A stretch of DNA of 64,000 bases from Leishmania mexicana MHOM/GT/2001/U1103 (lineage: Eukaryota; Euglenozoa; Kinetoplastea; Trypanosomatida; Trypanosomatidae): positions 1,297,791 to 1,361,790 of the forward strand of contig NC_018312.1 in assembly GCF_000234665.1 (NCBI RefSeq). Direction: 5' to 3'. This document shows positions 38,401 to 47,129 of this stretch, piece after piece. The notes under the pieces were generated by a model. It was not told the origin of the DNA and did not search any database. It saw nothing but the letters and a program-made list of their open reading frames with translations. A program made the translations under genes and the position numbers. Position 1 is the first letter of the stretch. Every line of letters starts with the position of its first letter.

Positions 38401-39637
38401 GTTCTCTGTCCGCCCACGTTTGCCAGGTGGGCAGCTGCTGCCACACGCGCAGCGCCTGCTCGTGTGGCTCTCGCACCCATCCTCGGGAGCCGCATCGCTG
38501 GCAGAAGCGGGGGTGCACGGCGGTGCTGGCCTCTCGCTGTCTTCACTTTGCATCCGCATCTGCGCCGCTGTGGCCGCGCACCCCGCCGTATCAAGTGCGT
38601 CATACTCATCTGCGCAGATTGCGACGTGGGCATCGCCACCGCCGCTGAAGCAGCAGCAGCTGGACGCGTGCCGGGGTGGTAGGCGGCTTTACAACGGCAG
38701 CAGCGCAGCACAGGAGCTGCTCGACAATGTGTGGCTACTGCTACTCTCCCTCTTGGAAGGATCCCGAGCACCACAGAGAGCTACCGTTGCCGCGCCATCG
38801 GTACCGCTGCTGCGCGAAGGGGAGGTGGTTCAGCTGATCCTGCTGCTCACGAAGACCTGGCTAGGACACTCGGCGCGCCAGCAGGTGCTGTGGTCCCGCC
38901 CTGCGATGCTGCCGCCGCTGATGTGCGCGCTGTTTACGTGTGTAATGCGTGGAATGGAGTCACAGCAGTTTTCGCCGCGCGTGCTGAACGTGCTGGCGAG
39001 TGGGCTGGCGGCGATGGCGGCGCACGTGGGCGCGGCGACTGCGAAGGAGGGCGATGCTGAGGTCGACAGCGTTGACGGGGACGACGACGATGGCGAGGGT
39101 GTTGGCGAACGGAAAGCCGAGGAGTCGGCTAGCAGCGCGCCAGCGACCCGGAGCGACGAGCGCCGCCGCACGCAGAAGCGCCGACTCGAGGCCGGCACCG
39201 AAGCATCGGCGACGGGTACCGCCATCCCCGCGCACGTCAAGCGAGCCGCCCTCGCCGCCACCACGTCAGCGCTCTTCGAGGTGGCGCACCACTACATCCA
39301 CATCTTCACCGCCTTCAGCAGCGACATGGACTTCCTTTTCACAGACTTCCTAAAGGTGCTCAGCCAGCACTTCCTGCCAACCGTGACGCGCCCACCCATC
39401 GCCCATCGCGTCGGCGTGCGCATCGGCGGCACGGTGCGGTCGGACATGACGTTTGCTGACCTCGCTTACATGTGCGTCGGCAACGCGGAAAGCAAGTCGC
39501 TGCTCAGGCAGGCGGCGCTGCGCATGGAGGAGGAGGGCTTGATGGACAGCGGCAGCGCCGGTGGTGGTATCGCTGGCGAAGGTGAACGTGGGCCAGCGCT
39601 GACGGACGGCAGCCGAAGTATCTTCCAGGTGGCGTAG
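32411..39637 (+). CDS. Very large helical protein, unknown function
   Basis: The product has 2408 residues, the longest in the window. The ATG at 32411 follows an AG at 32400-32401 by only nine bases, so the used splice site may lie further upstream. Most of the chain is Leu/Ala/Val-rich with regular amphipathic helices, suggesting an alpha-solenoid scaffold. It is interrupted by Ser/Gln/Asp-rich loops, for example about residues 490-560 and 770-810. Two basic clusters (near nt 37385-37405 and 39160-39185) could direct it to the nucleus. The conserved-looking C-terminus (about residues 2270-2380, with HYIHIFTAFSSDMDFLF) is the least repetitive part. Giant nucleolar ribosome-biogenesis factors of the Urb2/Npa2 type have a similar size and build, but I saw no diagnostic motif, so this is speculation. 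Confidence 0.85.
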   Translation: MIACAALQRLERYGSLGLKRHSTEDFVSTSLKDARRANIYALTLLSTWKEALQAVRGGDVKGVEDVSNAPVRYTDALVYAVSFAVALTTQHLFEVSTATAACLIFTDAYAQALELLTLLKEMTVAIGSGRALRSNASSDDFTKAVAHLLTSSTDLALLLLGGVSTSSDTATQEVQESQPGTSGTEQQQQQQQREAILAQALVLVAATAQMLRRVQASYPVSDLYHTRPCAALLKTVANKHKQLQQRLKHASGSSDAATEQARRTAQKKACSGAAKGTTVHQATATRAPALLDVLRRYIQLCARRSISATPQESGAAPSASASAASLFSIFSLSQRLGMLHGALDAVKALPKGLAAQLCGACEGVEYWLSQLLSSTACNRATRYVVYFREDELRLIQHNVRQASEYALYTFATTPPVDPGLVEPLLKDGVAADSNDDVMHARAALVLAQWCVSAPFFFESFCQGESWASFAQEQRRLVLLQQSRARRGLERESRRQQRKARAKQKAMYLDEEHSSRSSSVSCGSSDAASVHSSGSDSASSAGDRQQRQRQRGNGSSGDETASLLSLQTASHVGHAGGSVCGSVTSLASRVSLLSTLSKHSAASYLSFISVLQPSITAGSAAGGVGAGGSADGDGEAGADRQMHESEDGNTNLPLILLEQLALSLHRFMEAYPAELLDRYGLRSVSWSSIARMFATVEKSLVNTTALTAAAAQRQTNHFHSDREPQQPLFNLAQDIRYNKGMGYECLGLLFAKVVAPLLDPTSSRVITSTPWSPTQPHRLRRSTGETRESDEDDSGGAHSDGDRTEEGFFANAAAAAATVGRAVLTIDDDPATRAAVEAALSRCLTAYETVAPQVVDMNLPTILRLAARTAATSAGSTTSLRVSPTLSSLSIVLVDFVRDVTARLGRGNDLPHLVDALLRRGDFAANASAASAASAVVDGSGDTASAIRSLRAVFSLPPVRQAVMEAAGTSLDPESLLRRLSGVAAELEEDDKGSNSRRAHDEEEGDMPSTARPCWEDDDARVQRTLLALELMEALLAGVTPTCVSASAVLEQTTQLELLLSSSFMAAVEETKYSYGDALDDRRLLMIQHMYTIRQCRAVTIFCLQDLGTQQVHDYLRMLEDALWQLTSHVGNLVGSLTLAELQPLLRPHPARYGGSDVLASSSSVLEEIQVQLLPPSLILQRLSLARAVTVALGTHAGPAEELRDMVSHLWDCLGQDGHDADEATTPPQRPSGSVSLWLANQMTADEWVSLVALGKEKHARSSMMALLLRSAALTAAETTETPAWMSRCLQCIPGTVLRALVDAFVSLSVEDLCAASLAKASSPSARRQLKLAQRQWMALTTSLVAAYAVVGHNPYWPSVVAHTVRSVTHVARVWQKHANERLGSAVETSAQAPPHSTAAHIFALLTQQLISLLLCTLRSEPRAAEVLRRVLLTLARESAVPSSSAAGPSAPVLSRSGMSVAYVEALKVPAASLSDLSAPAMLTASDPTTAADGGGSAEVVAALKDLTFEDEVRDVCTQLFTASFVKRIFTVTDLCSDSAAAAMSLPLATTTAAIRASMMTLALLYQVCVATAQASWRAKATDGSLEALVQTPAVVFLHTVASSFHARGAARAPRNGASSDATVDVVLAPFLEQFRAHDAEHPEHYLFVHIASAATAGEKRRRTRDRTDTDAGGTDRAAGDAVPLRTAIVAPSSALETVEELWRGQLRSAACTVMRLSDAAESEPDSCAPALQRACLTFHQLFACMWSSAHFRKHQVSKGAGSCTGGGGGDSKRARSNGDSEPTAHQSGLAGDVDAFLAAVLGGPRAPGDGSRDAVRRVTGSELRYQLADFFGVTATATGGAARVVERSRYPCDRMWMRLSSVGGEAGVCALWLLWKLQCVSAALTDRPATVDGVQGDSQTRMRTFLCAYYDLNASLTGGAATAATTTTTAYTRVVTALRASPETLRILPAEEAPPLLHEHVHDLLTRTIPGASPRASAAASSFALAAPAAAELIVHLFSVRPRLPGGQLLPHAQRLLVWLSHPSSGAASLAEAGVHGGAGLSLSSLCIRICAAVAAHPAVSSASYSSAQIATWASPPPLKQQQLDACRGGRRLYNGSSAAQELLDNVWLLLLSLLEGSRAPQRATVAAPSVPLLREGEVVQLILLLTKTWLGHSARQQVLWSRPAMLPPLMCALFTCVMRGMESQQFSPRVLNVLASGLAAMAAHVGAATAKEGDAEVDSVDGDDDDGEGVGERKAEESASSAPATRSDERRRTQKRRLEAGTEASATGTAIPAHVKRAALAATTSALFEVAHHYIHIFTAFSSDMDFLFTDFLKVLSQHFLPTVTRPPIAHRVGVRIGGTVRSDMTFADLAYMCVGNAESKSLLRQAALRMEEEGLMDSGSAGGGIAGEGERGPALTDGSRSIFQVA

Positions 39638-40530
39638 CCGGTGCGCATCTCGCTGCGAAGCCGGCCGTGTTGGTTTCCTTTCTTGGCCGATCTCTCTCTT
39701 TCTCTTCTCTGTATGGTGCGCTAAATAAGGAAGGGACACGGGGAAGAGAGACGGTGGTGGTGGTGGTGGGGTGGGCGGCGGCGTGATGATGACTGGTTCA
39801 CGGATTGCCGTTGTTCATGTCTTCCGTCGCCTCATCACCCTTCCCCCCCCCCACCCCCACCCCATCCTCCCGTCTTCACAACACCTCGCTCTCTTCTCTC
39901 CTGTCCCCGACCGAATGAACTCTCTAATGCCTCTCCCCACCCCCACTGTAACGGTGTTCGATGCAGCAGCAGACGTGCTTTTGGGGAGGTTGTCCTGTTT
40001 TGCGCTGGTGACGGACATCTCTGTCAGTGGGGATGCTTCATGTGGCTCCCTCTGTCTCTCGCACGCACACACATGTATGCGGATCTACGTGTGTGTGCGT
40101 GCGAGCACCCGAAGAGGACTCGAGTTGTACTACGGCCTTCACACACACACGCACACACCTCCTTCCCCTCTCCGTCTCTCTCTCGCTTCCAGATGTCCCG
40201 TGAAGTGCTCGAGAGAGACAGAGATGTCTGAGCACGCAGACAGAAAACGGCAGAGTCAGGTGCAGACAGTGGAGTTGGGCTTTGTGTGTGGGCGTGTGTG
40301 GCCTAGTCGGCGCCACCCTGCGTGTGACGGTGGCCCTCTTTTGTGTCCCGTTTCTCTCCCTCTGCGTGTGTGTGTGTTACCCCACTCCCCCTTCTCCGCC
40401 TTCGTCTTTCGTGCTGTCTTCATCGCTGCTGCTGCACACATGCGCGCCTGCGCCTTTCCGCATCGGCAGGTTGCTTGCCCTCCCCCTTCTTCTCTGCCTC
40501 ACGACCCGTGTCCTTCACACCGCTTGCATC
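39638..40530 (+). other. Intergenic region
   Basis: It contains a GGT run near 39753-39770, a C-rich patch near 39844-39862, CA runs near 40066 and 40140-40158, and CT-rich tracts leading to SEC11. No gene is seen. Confidence 0.7.
40379..40469 (+). promoter_or_regulatory. SEC11: Candidate trans-splice acceptor for SEC11
   Basis: A CT-rich stretch is followed by CAG with AG at 40468-40469, about 61 bases before the ATG. Confidence 0.4.
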
Positions 40531-41073
40531 ATGCGCGAACACATTGACACGCTGCTGTCACTGCGCATCCGCGATGTCGTTCACCAAGTCGTTACTATTA
40601 GCCTCTTCCTGAGCGTCATCCTCGTTGGCTGGCGCGGCGCGGCGGTGATCACCAACTGCGAGGCCAGCATCGTCGTGGTGCTGAGCGGAAGTATGGAGCC
40701 TGGTTACCATCGCGGCGACGTGCTCCTGCTGCACCATCGCCCCGAGTACCCGGTGGAGGTTGGCGACATCATCGTCTACACGCTGCCGGGGCAGGAAATA
40801 CCGATTGTACACCGCGTCCACCGCATCCATGAGCGTGCCGAGGATCATAAAAGACTATACCTGACGAAGGGCGACAACAACATGAACGACGACCGCTTTC
40901 TCTTCCATGGCGGGCGGGAGTGGGTTGAGCAGGACATGATTATCGGCAAGACGTTCGCCTACGTGCCGCGTATCGGGTACCTGACCATCATGTTTAACGA
41001 GTCAAAGGTTATCAAGTACGTTGCGCTGGCTCTCTTGGGTTTCTTTATGCTGACCTCCACACAGGATCTGTAG
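40531..41073 (+). CDS. SEC11: Signal peptidase complex catalytic subunit SEC11 (type I signal peptidase)
   Basis: The product has 180 residues, a normal length for the ER-type family. It cleaves signal peptides from proteins entering the endoplasmic reticulum. A membrane segment at about 19-38 is followed by the Ser box LSGSMEPGYHRGD with the catalytic Ser54, the His box VHRVHRI with His94 (the ER enzymes use His in place of the bacterial Lys), and the Asp box LTKGDNN (Asp115), with a further Asp120 in the following NMND. A second hydrophobic stretch at about 160-176 is close to the C-terminus, as in eukaryotic SEC11. All catalytic residues are present, so it should be active. The start is the ATG at 40531; upstream in-frame codons translate to Cys/Pro/Leu-rich UTR-like sequence. 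It precedes a predicted secretory-pathway protein, but no functional link is implied. Confidence 0.95.
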   Translation: MREHIDTLLSLRIRDVVHQVVTISLFLSVILVGWRGAAVITNCEASIVVVLSGSMEPGYHRGDVLLLHHRPEYPVEVGDIIVYTLPGQEIPIVHRVHRIHERAEDHKRLYLTKGDNNMNDDRFLFHGGREWVEQDMIIGKTFAYVPRIGYLTIMFNESKVIKYVALALLGFFMLTSTQDL

Positions 41074-42078
41074 GCCGCGACGGCACCGACCGCCGCGGCT
41101 CTTGCTGGGAGTGAACGGTTATGTGCCGTGGCTGCTGATGCCGCACGCACGCGCCCCAGAGCTCTAGTAAATGGGCCCGCCGTTGGTAACAGGGTCGAAA
41201 AGCGGCAGCGGTTGGGTAGCTAGGGCGGGTGTACATGCACACAAGGTCACTGTGTGTTTTCTTTGTGTGAGTATGTATGTGACCCACATTGCGTCGTGCG
41301 CTCCGAGTGCGCCGACTCCGCTTTCCTTCGATTTTGGTCCCCTCCTCCTCACCCCTCCTCCTCGTCCGCACGGTCGCCTCCCCGTGTGTGGCCTGAATAC
41401 CTGGACTGTGCGTCTGCCTGTTGCGCGTGACTGGACGCATCGCTTACTCTTCCTTGCATCCTTTAAGGGGGAGGGAGAGGGGGTGCGCCGCGCCTCTGTG
41501 TGTGTGTGTGAAGAGCGAAAGCTACCGAGTGACACACATATATATATAGTCATAGACGAGGGAGCTGATGGCAGGGGGGTCTCTCTCCCAACGCCCTCCC
41601 CTCACTACCACCGCCACCTCAACCGGACAATATGTGTGAGGGTGTGTCAGAGCCTTGTTTCTTTCTTTTCGAAGACTTCATGCACATGCATGGCTTGCGT
41701 GGCGCGCCTGTTGAAGGGAAAGAGAGGCCCCCTTGAGGCATTCAAGCGATGCGCCTCCCAAAGGACGCACACACACGCACACGCCAGCTCCTGCTTACTA
41801 GCCTCACTATCACTCTTTCTCTTCCTCGCATCTCCGAACAGCGTACATCACCCACGCAGACGTGCGCACTTCAGCTCCGCGGCAGAGGCGGCGCCAGTAG
41901 CTTGGCCATACGGTGTGCAACCTCACGTTAACGCACGCGCACGCATACGGACTCACCAGAAGCGCCGCCTTTCGTTCTTCTCTCAACCCCCCACACGCTC
42001 AGCCACTCTCTCTCTTTATCCATTTTGGTCCACCAACATTCACGCGTTCCATTCTCGTTTTGCTGGGTCGAAGCAACG
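41074..42078 (+). other. Intergenic region
   Basis: A 306-codon open frame crosses this region but translates to Cys/His/Pro/Thr-rich, UTR-like sequence and is not taken as a gene. A short TA run lies near 41539-41548 and a CT-rich tract near 42005-42065. Confidence 0.65.
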
Positions 42079-42972
42079 ATGCGCCCAGTGACGCGATCGC
42101 CGCTCCTCGTCGCCGCCGCTGTCGTGGTGGCGACCACGCTGTGCCTCAACAGTGACAACGCTATCCTGTCCCTGTCCTCTGGTGTGCGGCTGGCACGCGC
42201 GGATGGCCCCATCACGAAGGAGCAGTGCCTCATCCTTAACCCGAAGCCGACCGTCACGTCCTGCACGGCGTACCTGCCGCCTATTGTCGATGTATACGGA
42301 TTTCTGCCTTACGACAAGACGCCGGCCTACATGAATTGCGTAAAGGAGCGGTGCCTTTGCACGGGCGCCGCGACAAGTATGGACATCAAGACGAGCGGGT
42401 TCTACTGCAACAGTTCTGGGTGGATGGAGAGCGGCTACACAACGTGCAACGTGTTGGTCGACTGCTTCTCCAAGTTTTGGCGGTGCATGAACAGTGCAAT
42501 CTACATGCGCTACGTTGACAGCCGCGAGAAGCTCGATCAGGCGGAAATAAATATTATGGCGGACATAGTCGCCCACGGCAACCGCCCTGGTGAGCCGTTC
42601 GACATCACCGATGTGTTCCGCTCGTGCCGTCTGATGATGTGCGCTGCCGCGCACTCGCGCCAGAACTGCGGCCTCGTCACGTGTCTGCCGAACTACACCC
42701 AGTGCGACGAGTACATCCACCCTCCGCCGCTGCCGTATACACGTGAACTGTGCACGCAGGGATGCCGTGCCGTCTTGCTTATGATGGCGCTGACGATCGC
42801 CGCGGTGTCCTTCTCTGCTTGCTGCTTCTTCTTCTGCCCGGCACAGGTGCGCATGAGCGAGCCCCTGCTGAAGGAAGAAGCGCCGGCGAGGGGGCCCGAG
42901 TCGAACTCCATGCATAGCGAGGTGGACACGCAGGAGAGGCGGCGATGGATTGGCGATTCGTGCACGCAGTAG
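42079..42972 (+). CDS. Cysteine-rich single-pass membrane protein, unknown function
   Basis: The product has 297 residues from the ATG at 42079. An N-terminal hydrophobic stretch at about residues 8-25 looks like a signal peptide. The luminal or extracellular part has about 17 cysteines, several in short spacings (CVKERCLC, CNVLVDC, CRLMMC, CTQGC), which suggests a disulfide-linked fold. It also carries possible N-glycosylation sites (CNSSG, PNYTQ). A membrane segment lies at about 227-254 and is itself Cys/Phe-rich. A 45-residue cytoplasmic tail follows, with an acidic/leucine patch (SEPLLKEE) and basic residues near the end. The topology is therefore type I. I do not recognise the family. 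Similar proteins in trypanosomatids are usually surface or endomembrane proteins. Its position 1 kb after SEC11 is probably coincidental. Confidence 0.88.
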   Translation: MRPVTRSPLLVAAAVVVATTLCLNSDNAILSLSSGVRLARADGPITKEQCLILNPKPTVTSCTAYLPPIVDVYGFLPYDKTPAYMNCVKERCLCTGAATSMDIKTSGFYCNSSGWMESGYTTCNVLVDCFSKFWRCMNSAIYMRYVDSREKLDQAEINIMADIVAHGNRPGEPFDITDVFRSCRLMMCAAAHSRQNCGLVTCLPNYTQCDEYIHPPPLPYTRELCTQGCRAVLLMMALTIAAVSFSACCFFFCPAQVRMSEPLLKEEAPARGPESNSMHSEVDTQERRRWIGDSCTQ

Positions 42973-44929
42973 GGTCTGCCAACGAGAATGGGAGACGCAC
43001 GGGGAAAAGCAACACAGAAAGGGAAGCGGAAGAGAGAAGGGAGGTCCGCAGCCACAACCGCTGCAGCAGCTGGCAGGTGGTGCTCCTATCGCAGACTTTA
43101 GCCGGGAGAGAGTAAACAAAATGGTAGGAGCAGGCGCGAGCGAACGGCGTGGGCGGGGTTGTCAATATAGGCGACAGACGCATCCCTGACCCGTATATCT
43201 GCTCCTCCCCTTCTCCCCCTCCTTCTGTGTGTGTGTGTGTGTGGGTGGGTGGGTGGGTGAGCGTATATGTATCTATGTGTATGCTATGCCCTCCCTTGCG
43301 TCGTGTGACTGTGTCTGGTGTCGGCGTTGTACTTCGCCATCTCCTTCAGTACGCACACACACACACACAGGCCGGCAGATAGACGCAGACGCACGAGCAG
43401 GACGAGTGTTTCGCTGCCTCTTCCTGTGTTTGACCCCTCTCTCTCTCCGCCCCCTGCTTGTCGTGTGTGCGTGCTCCTGCCGCTCTCTCTTCATCTCTTA
43501 CTCATAGTGTGTCGCAGACGTCTCGCTTGATGCCCACACGCACACGCGCACACACGCCTTGAAGCATTGTCTTGTCCTTCTCTCCCCCCTCCCTCTCCCT
43601 GTCTTTCTACATCCCTCGTGAGGTGCGCGTGTGTGTGTGTGCATGTGTCCGTCGTGCTTGCTTGTGTTCTCGCTCTTCTCCTGTGATATAAACGTCTGTT
43701 GCCTCGCCCCTGTTGCTGTGCAGAGGGAGGAGAGGAGGGGGTTCTGGTGATCATGTGCACATCCCTCTCTCTCTACAGGCGTTCCCGTGCTTGACGACGG
43801 TGGCACTGATAGATTCTGTGTCTTCTTCACTTTCGTTCGCGCGTTCTTGTGTGTCCACGTTGTTCTGTTTTGTTTTCCTGGGGGTGTGGGAGAGTCCTGT
43901 GTCTGTTGAGATGTCGTCTCTCGTCTTTTATTCTTCGTCGTCGGTCGCGCGTCTCTCCCGTCCGTGAGCCGCACGGTAGATTGCCAAGGTCGGTCGAGCA
44001 CGCATGCGCACACGTACTCACCGGGACGTGTGCGCGTGCGTGCGTGTTCGCGTTTCTTTTCTTCGTTTTTTTGGGAGGATCACACACACACACACACACA
44101 AAAGTGAGGAGGGCGTAGGCGAGCGAGAGAGGCGGCGATCATGGCAACGTGCTGCTGTGGAGGAAATGGGGAAGGGGAGGCTCTCAGTATGCGCTGACGC
44201 CCGCGCGCTCCCACGACCCCCCCCCTCGGACTGTGCATCGCGGCGTAGCTCTGCCTTGTCTTGGGCTGCACGCGTGTGCTCGGGTGTGTCGATTCTAGGT
44301 GATCGAGGAATGGCCCACACGATGCGGCGCGCTTCGTGGAAGTCACACTTCCTCCGACCTCGTGCCCCGCCCTCTCTCTCCCGCTCGCTTGCTGTCCCAC
44401 TCATCGTACTCCTCGTACACATTCGCTCTCGGGCTTCATTTTTCATTGCTTCAGCAAACAACAACAACGGAATAGGGGTCTCGTTGTTCCTCTTCGCGTT
44501 TCTGGACGTGCAGAGGATGTGTCTCTCTGGCTGTGTGGGGAGGGTAGGGGAGGGGGCGGTATTCTGCCCGGCGCTTTCTCATTCACCTCCCTCTCTCTCC
44601 TCGCGTTTTCTTGCGTTGTGTCTCTGTGCCGCGACTGCAGCTATGACCGTCACGGCAGTGGTGACCACCGGGCAACCCCGAACCCCCCCCCACCCACTAA
44701 AAACCCCTCCTCCTCCGGCCCTCTGTACGGCTGCATCTCTCTGTATATCGAATCCAGTCATCCACTAATCCGTCCCACCGTGGCCGTTGTTACTGTTGTT
44801 TCGTTGTGTCTCTGCCGAAATAACGGCAGTGTCCCCCTCCCTCCCTCCCCGCTCTCATCCCTCACTCCCCCCCCCCAAATCCTCGCCCTCGCCATCACAC
44901 CATGTTTTCGTGTATGCCGTGTCGAGTGG

Positions 44930-45380
44930 AGGCAGGAGGGAGGGGCTTGTGAGGCGCCGACGGGCAGGACGGGGATGCCTACCGGTTGCGCGCGATGGCC
45001 TGCGACGCTGCCAGAACCAGGCACGAGAGTGCGGTAGAGGCGAAGGGTAATGCGACGACATCACAGAACTCCAGAAGCCAGGTGGTCTAGGAGGCAGCTC
45101 CAGCTCCGCAGAGCAAAGCTCAGCACCCATACGCACCGCCGTCGCCAGTGTAGTCACCCTGGGCAGCGGCCGAGCAACGCGCATCGCCTGCGCATCAGCA
45201 GTATGGGCTCAAGAGACTGTACGCCCGCGTGGGTGCCTGGACGCCGGAGGGTGATGTGCTTCCCTGTGCATCTGGAACACAAGCAAGCGAAACAATGGAC
45301 CCTCTGGTGACGGTGCACACGCGCGTGCGCGGAAGCGAAGCAGCAACGAGCGCCACAGGCACGTACTCCCCACTAACAGG
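44930..45380. mobile_element. Possible degenerate SIDER-type retroposon
   Basis: This segment lacks the simple-repeat character of its surroundings and looks like ordinary-complexity DNA with no open frame of note. In Leishmania such islands in 3' UTRs are often SIDER elements, but no diagnostic end or signature was identified here. Confidence 0.25.
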
Positions 45381-45816
45381 AATGCATCATCGACTTTAAG
45401 GGCGGGGCGGGATGCGTTTGTGTCAGGGGCCGTGCTTTGTGGACAGAAGTCGGTGCACTGCTGTAACACGTGTGTGTGTGTGTATGGGTGGGTGTGTGGA
45501 GGGCTGCTCCGCTCCACGCAGGGGGGAGGGGGGCTGCGGCAGTCGCAGCGAGAGTCGGAGCGCGTCGAAGGAGAGGGACGTCCTCTCCCTCCATCACCAC
45601 ACACACACACAGCCTCGCCAACCCTCTTGCTTCTCTTTGCTGCCTTGACTTCTGTATCGTTTCATCTCTCCATCCCTCGTTGTCTCTACGGCCTCGCCGC
45701 CACAGCATGTTTTATCGACCACACCCCAGCCTTTCCCTGCATACAGTCCCAGCACACACACGCACACCATACAAACAAGCAACCACGTGTACAAGTCATC
45801 CCTGACGCACGTACAC

Positions 45817-45850
45817 ACCCCTCCTCTCCCTGCCGTCGCGTCACCCGCAG
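45817..45850 (+). promoter_or_regulatory. SUMO: Candidate trans-splice acceptor for SUMO
   Basis: A C/T-rich tract ends in CCCGCAG with AG at 45849-45850, giving a 41-base leader to the ATG at 45892. Confidence 0.55.
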
Positions 45851-45891
45851 CGAAGAAGCACAGTAAGCGGAAAGCCCACAGGAGAAGCAAA

Positions 45892-46245
45892 ATGGAGCAT
45901 CCGGAGCACAACAATCAGCACCCGGAAGGGAACAACAACGCCGAAGCCCCAGCGCCAGTGAAGGCGGAGGCCGCCGCTGCCGTATCGGCACAGCAAATCT
46001 CGCTGAAGGTCGTTAACGCCGACGGCGCGGAGATGTTCTTCAAGATCAAGCGAGGGACGCAGCTGAAGAAGCTGATCGACGCGTATTGCAAGAAGCAGGG
46101 CATCTCCCGCGGGAGCGTTCGCTTCCTATTCGATGGCGCGCCGATCGATGAGATAAAGACGCCGGAGGATTTGGGGATGGAAGACGACGACGTGATCGAC
46201 GCCATGGTTGAGCAGACCGGTGGGTCCGTGGTGAGGCAGCTGTGA
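45892..46245 (+). CDS. SUMO: Small ubiquitin-like modifier (SUMO) precursor
   Basis: The product has 117 residues. SUMO is conjugated to lysines of mainly nuclear proteins. After a flexible, Asn/Ala-rich N-terminus of about 34 residues comes the ubiquitin-like fold: ISLKVVNADGAEMFFKIKR, the helix LKKLIDAYCKKQG, then VRFLFDG and MEDDDVIDAMVEQTGG, all typical of SUMO. The mature C-terminus is Gly110-Gly111. A six-residue tail (SVVRQL) must be removed by a SENP/Ulp protease before activation. A possible consensus acceptor lysine is Lys24 in the N-terminal tail (VKAE, psi-K-x-E). A pyrimidine tract and AG at 45849-45850 would give a 41-base 5' UTR, one of the clearest acceptors in the window. It stands alone between two long intergenic stretches. 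Confidence 0.97.
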   Translation: MEHPEHNNQHPEGNNNAEAPAPVKAEAAAAVSAQQISLKVVNADGAEMFFKIKRGTQLKKLIDAYCKKQGISRGSVRFLFDGAPIDEIKTPEDLGMEDDDVIDAMVEQTGGSVVRQL

Positions 46246-47129
46246 AGGTCGGCTTGTTTGTCTATGCGCAGCTGTGTCGATCCTACCCCCCTCCTCCTCT
46301 TCCTCCCTCCCAACGCCCATCATGGCGCACGCACAGCCGAAATAGGCACGCGTGACACAGAGAGTAAGCCGCAGGTCATGGAAGACAGAAAGGGGGGGAA
46401 CATGGGGGCGGGTGCTGAAGGTGAGGTGGCGGACGACGCGGAATGGTGTATAGAGCGTGCACAAGATAGCACGGCACGTGTGCCACTATTAATATCCACA
46501 TGCTCGCGTGCACACACGAATAGCGTCGCCCTCGCCTGCTCACCACCACCGCCCCGCCTTGCTCGCTCTTTTCCCCGGTGGGGAGGGGAGAGGAGGGGGC
46601 GGTGGCGCTCGGCGTTTGACCAACCAAGAGAAGAAAAGGAATCTGTGAGGCACACGGCAAGGCACACCCGTATTCGAAGAGCATGGGTTTTACACACATA
46701 TATGTATGTGTGTGTGTGTGTGCATGTGGAGCACACCTGTGCAGTCCATGAGAGGGAGCAGAGACATTGCCGAACCGAATATAGGTGCATCCTTTCTTTA
46801 TCTGTTGTGGCGCTGGTGCGCCGTTTTCTTGGATCTTTGCCGACGCCATCGCTGCCGCCTCCCTCTCCCTATGTGGAGGTTGTCTTCCTTGACGTGTCTG
46901 CCGGGCACCGCCACTGCACAGGTGGTGGCAGTTCCTTCTCGGCGTGTATACGCTTGTCAGCGTGTCTCTCTGGCGAAGGGGGTGTACCGAGGAAGGGCGA
47001 GAAGAGGAGTGAGGCGGCCACACTCCCCCCCCCCTCACATTCTCTCCGCCCCTCCTCCGCCCATCCCACCTTGCTCTGACGTCTGCTTGCGCATCTGCAA
47101 CGGGTCTGGTGTGGCTCCGCCTTTACTGC

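Larger units (their letters stand above)
42973..45891 (+). other. Longest intergenic region (2.9 kb)
   Basis: It holds GT runs near 43227-43245 and 43629-43642, CA runs near 43354-43369 and 44082-44100, C runs near 44218-44225 and 44866-44876, and CT-rich sequence. From about 44930 to 45380 the sequence changes to a more complex, purine-balanced composition, described separately as a possible retroposon remnant. No convincing gene is seen. Confidence 0.65.

Noticed and set aside
41171..42091. 306-codon + strand frame between SEC11 and the Cys-rich membrane protein
   Set aside because: It translates to Cys/His/Pro/Thr-rich sequence with Thr-His repeats from CA runs, and it runs into the start of the next gene in another frame.
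44004..44768. 254-codon + strand frame in the gap before SUMO
   Set aside because: Composition is that of UTR low complexity, with CA-run-derived HTHTHT and Pro/Ser blocks; no domain.
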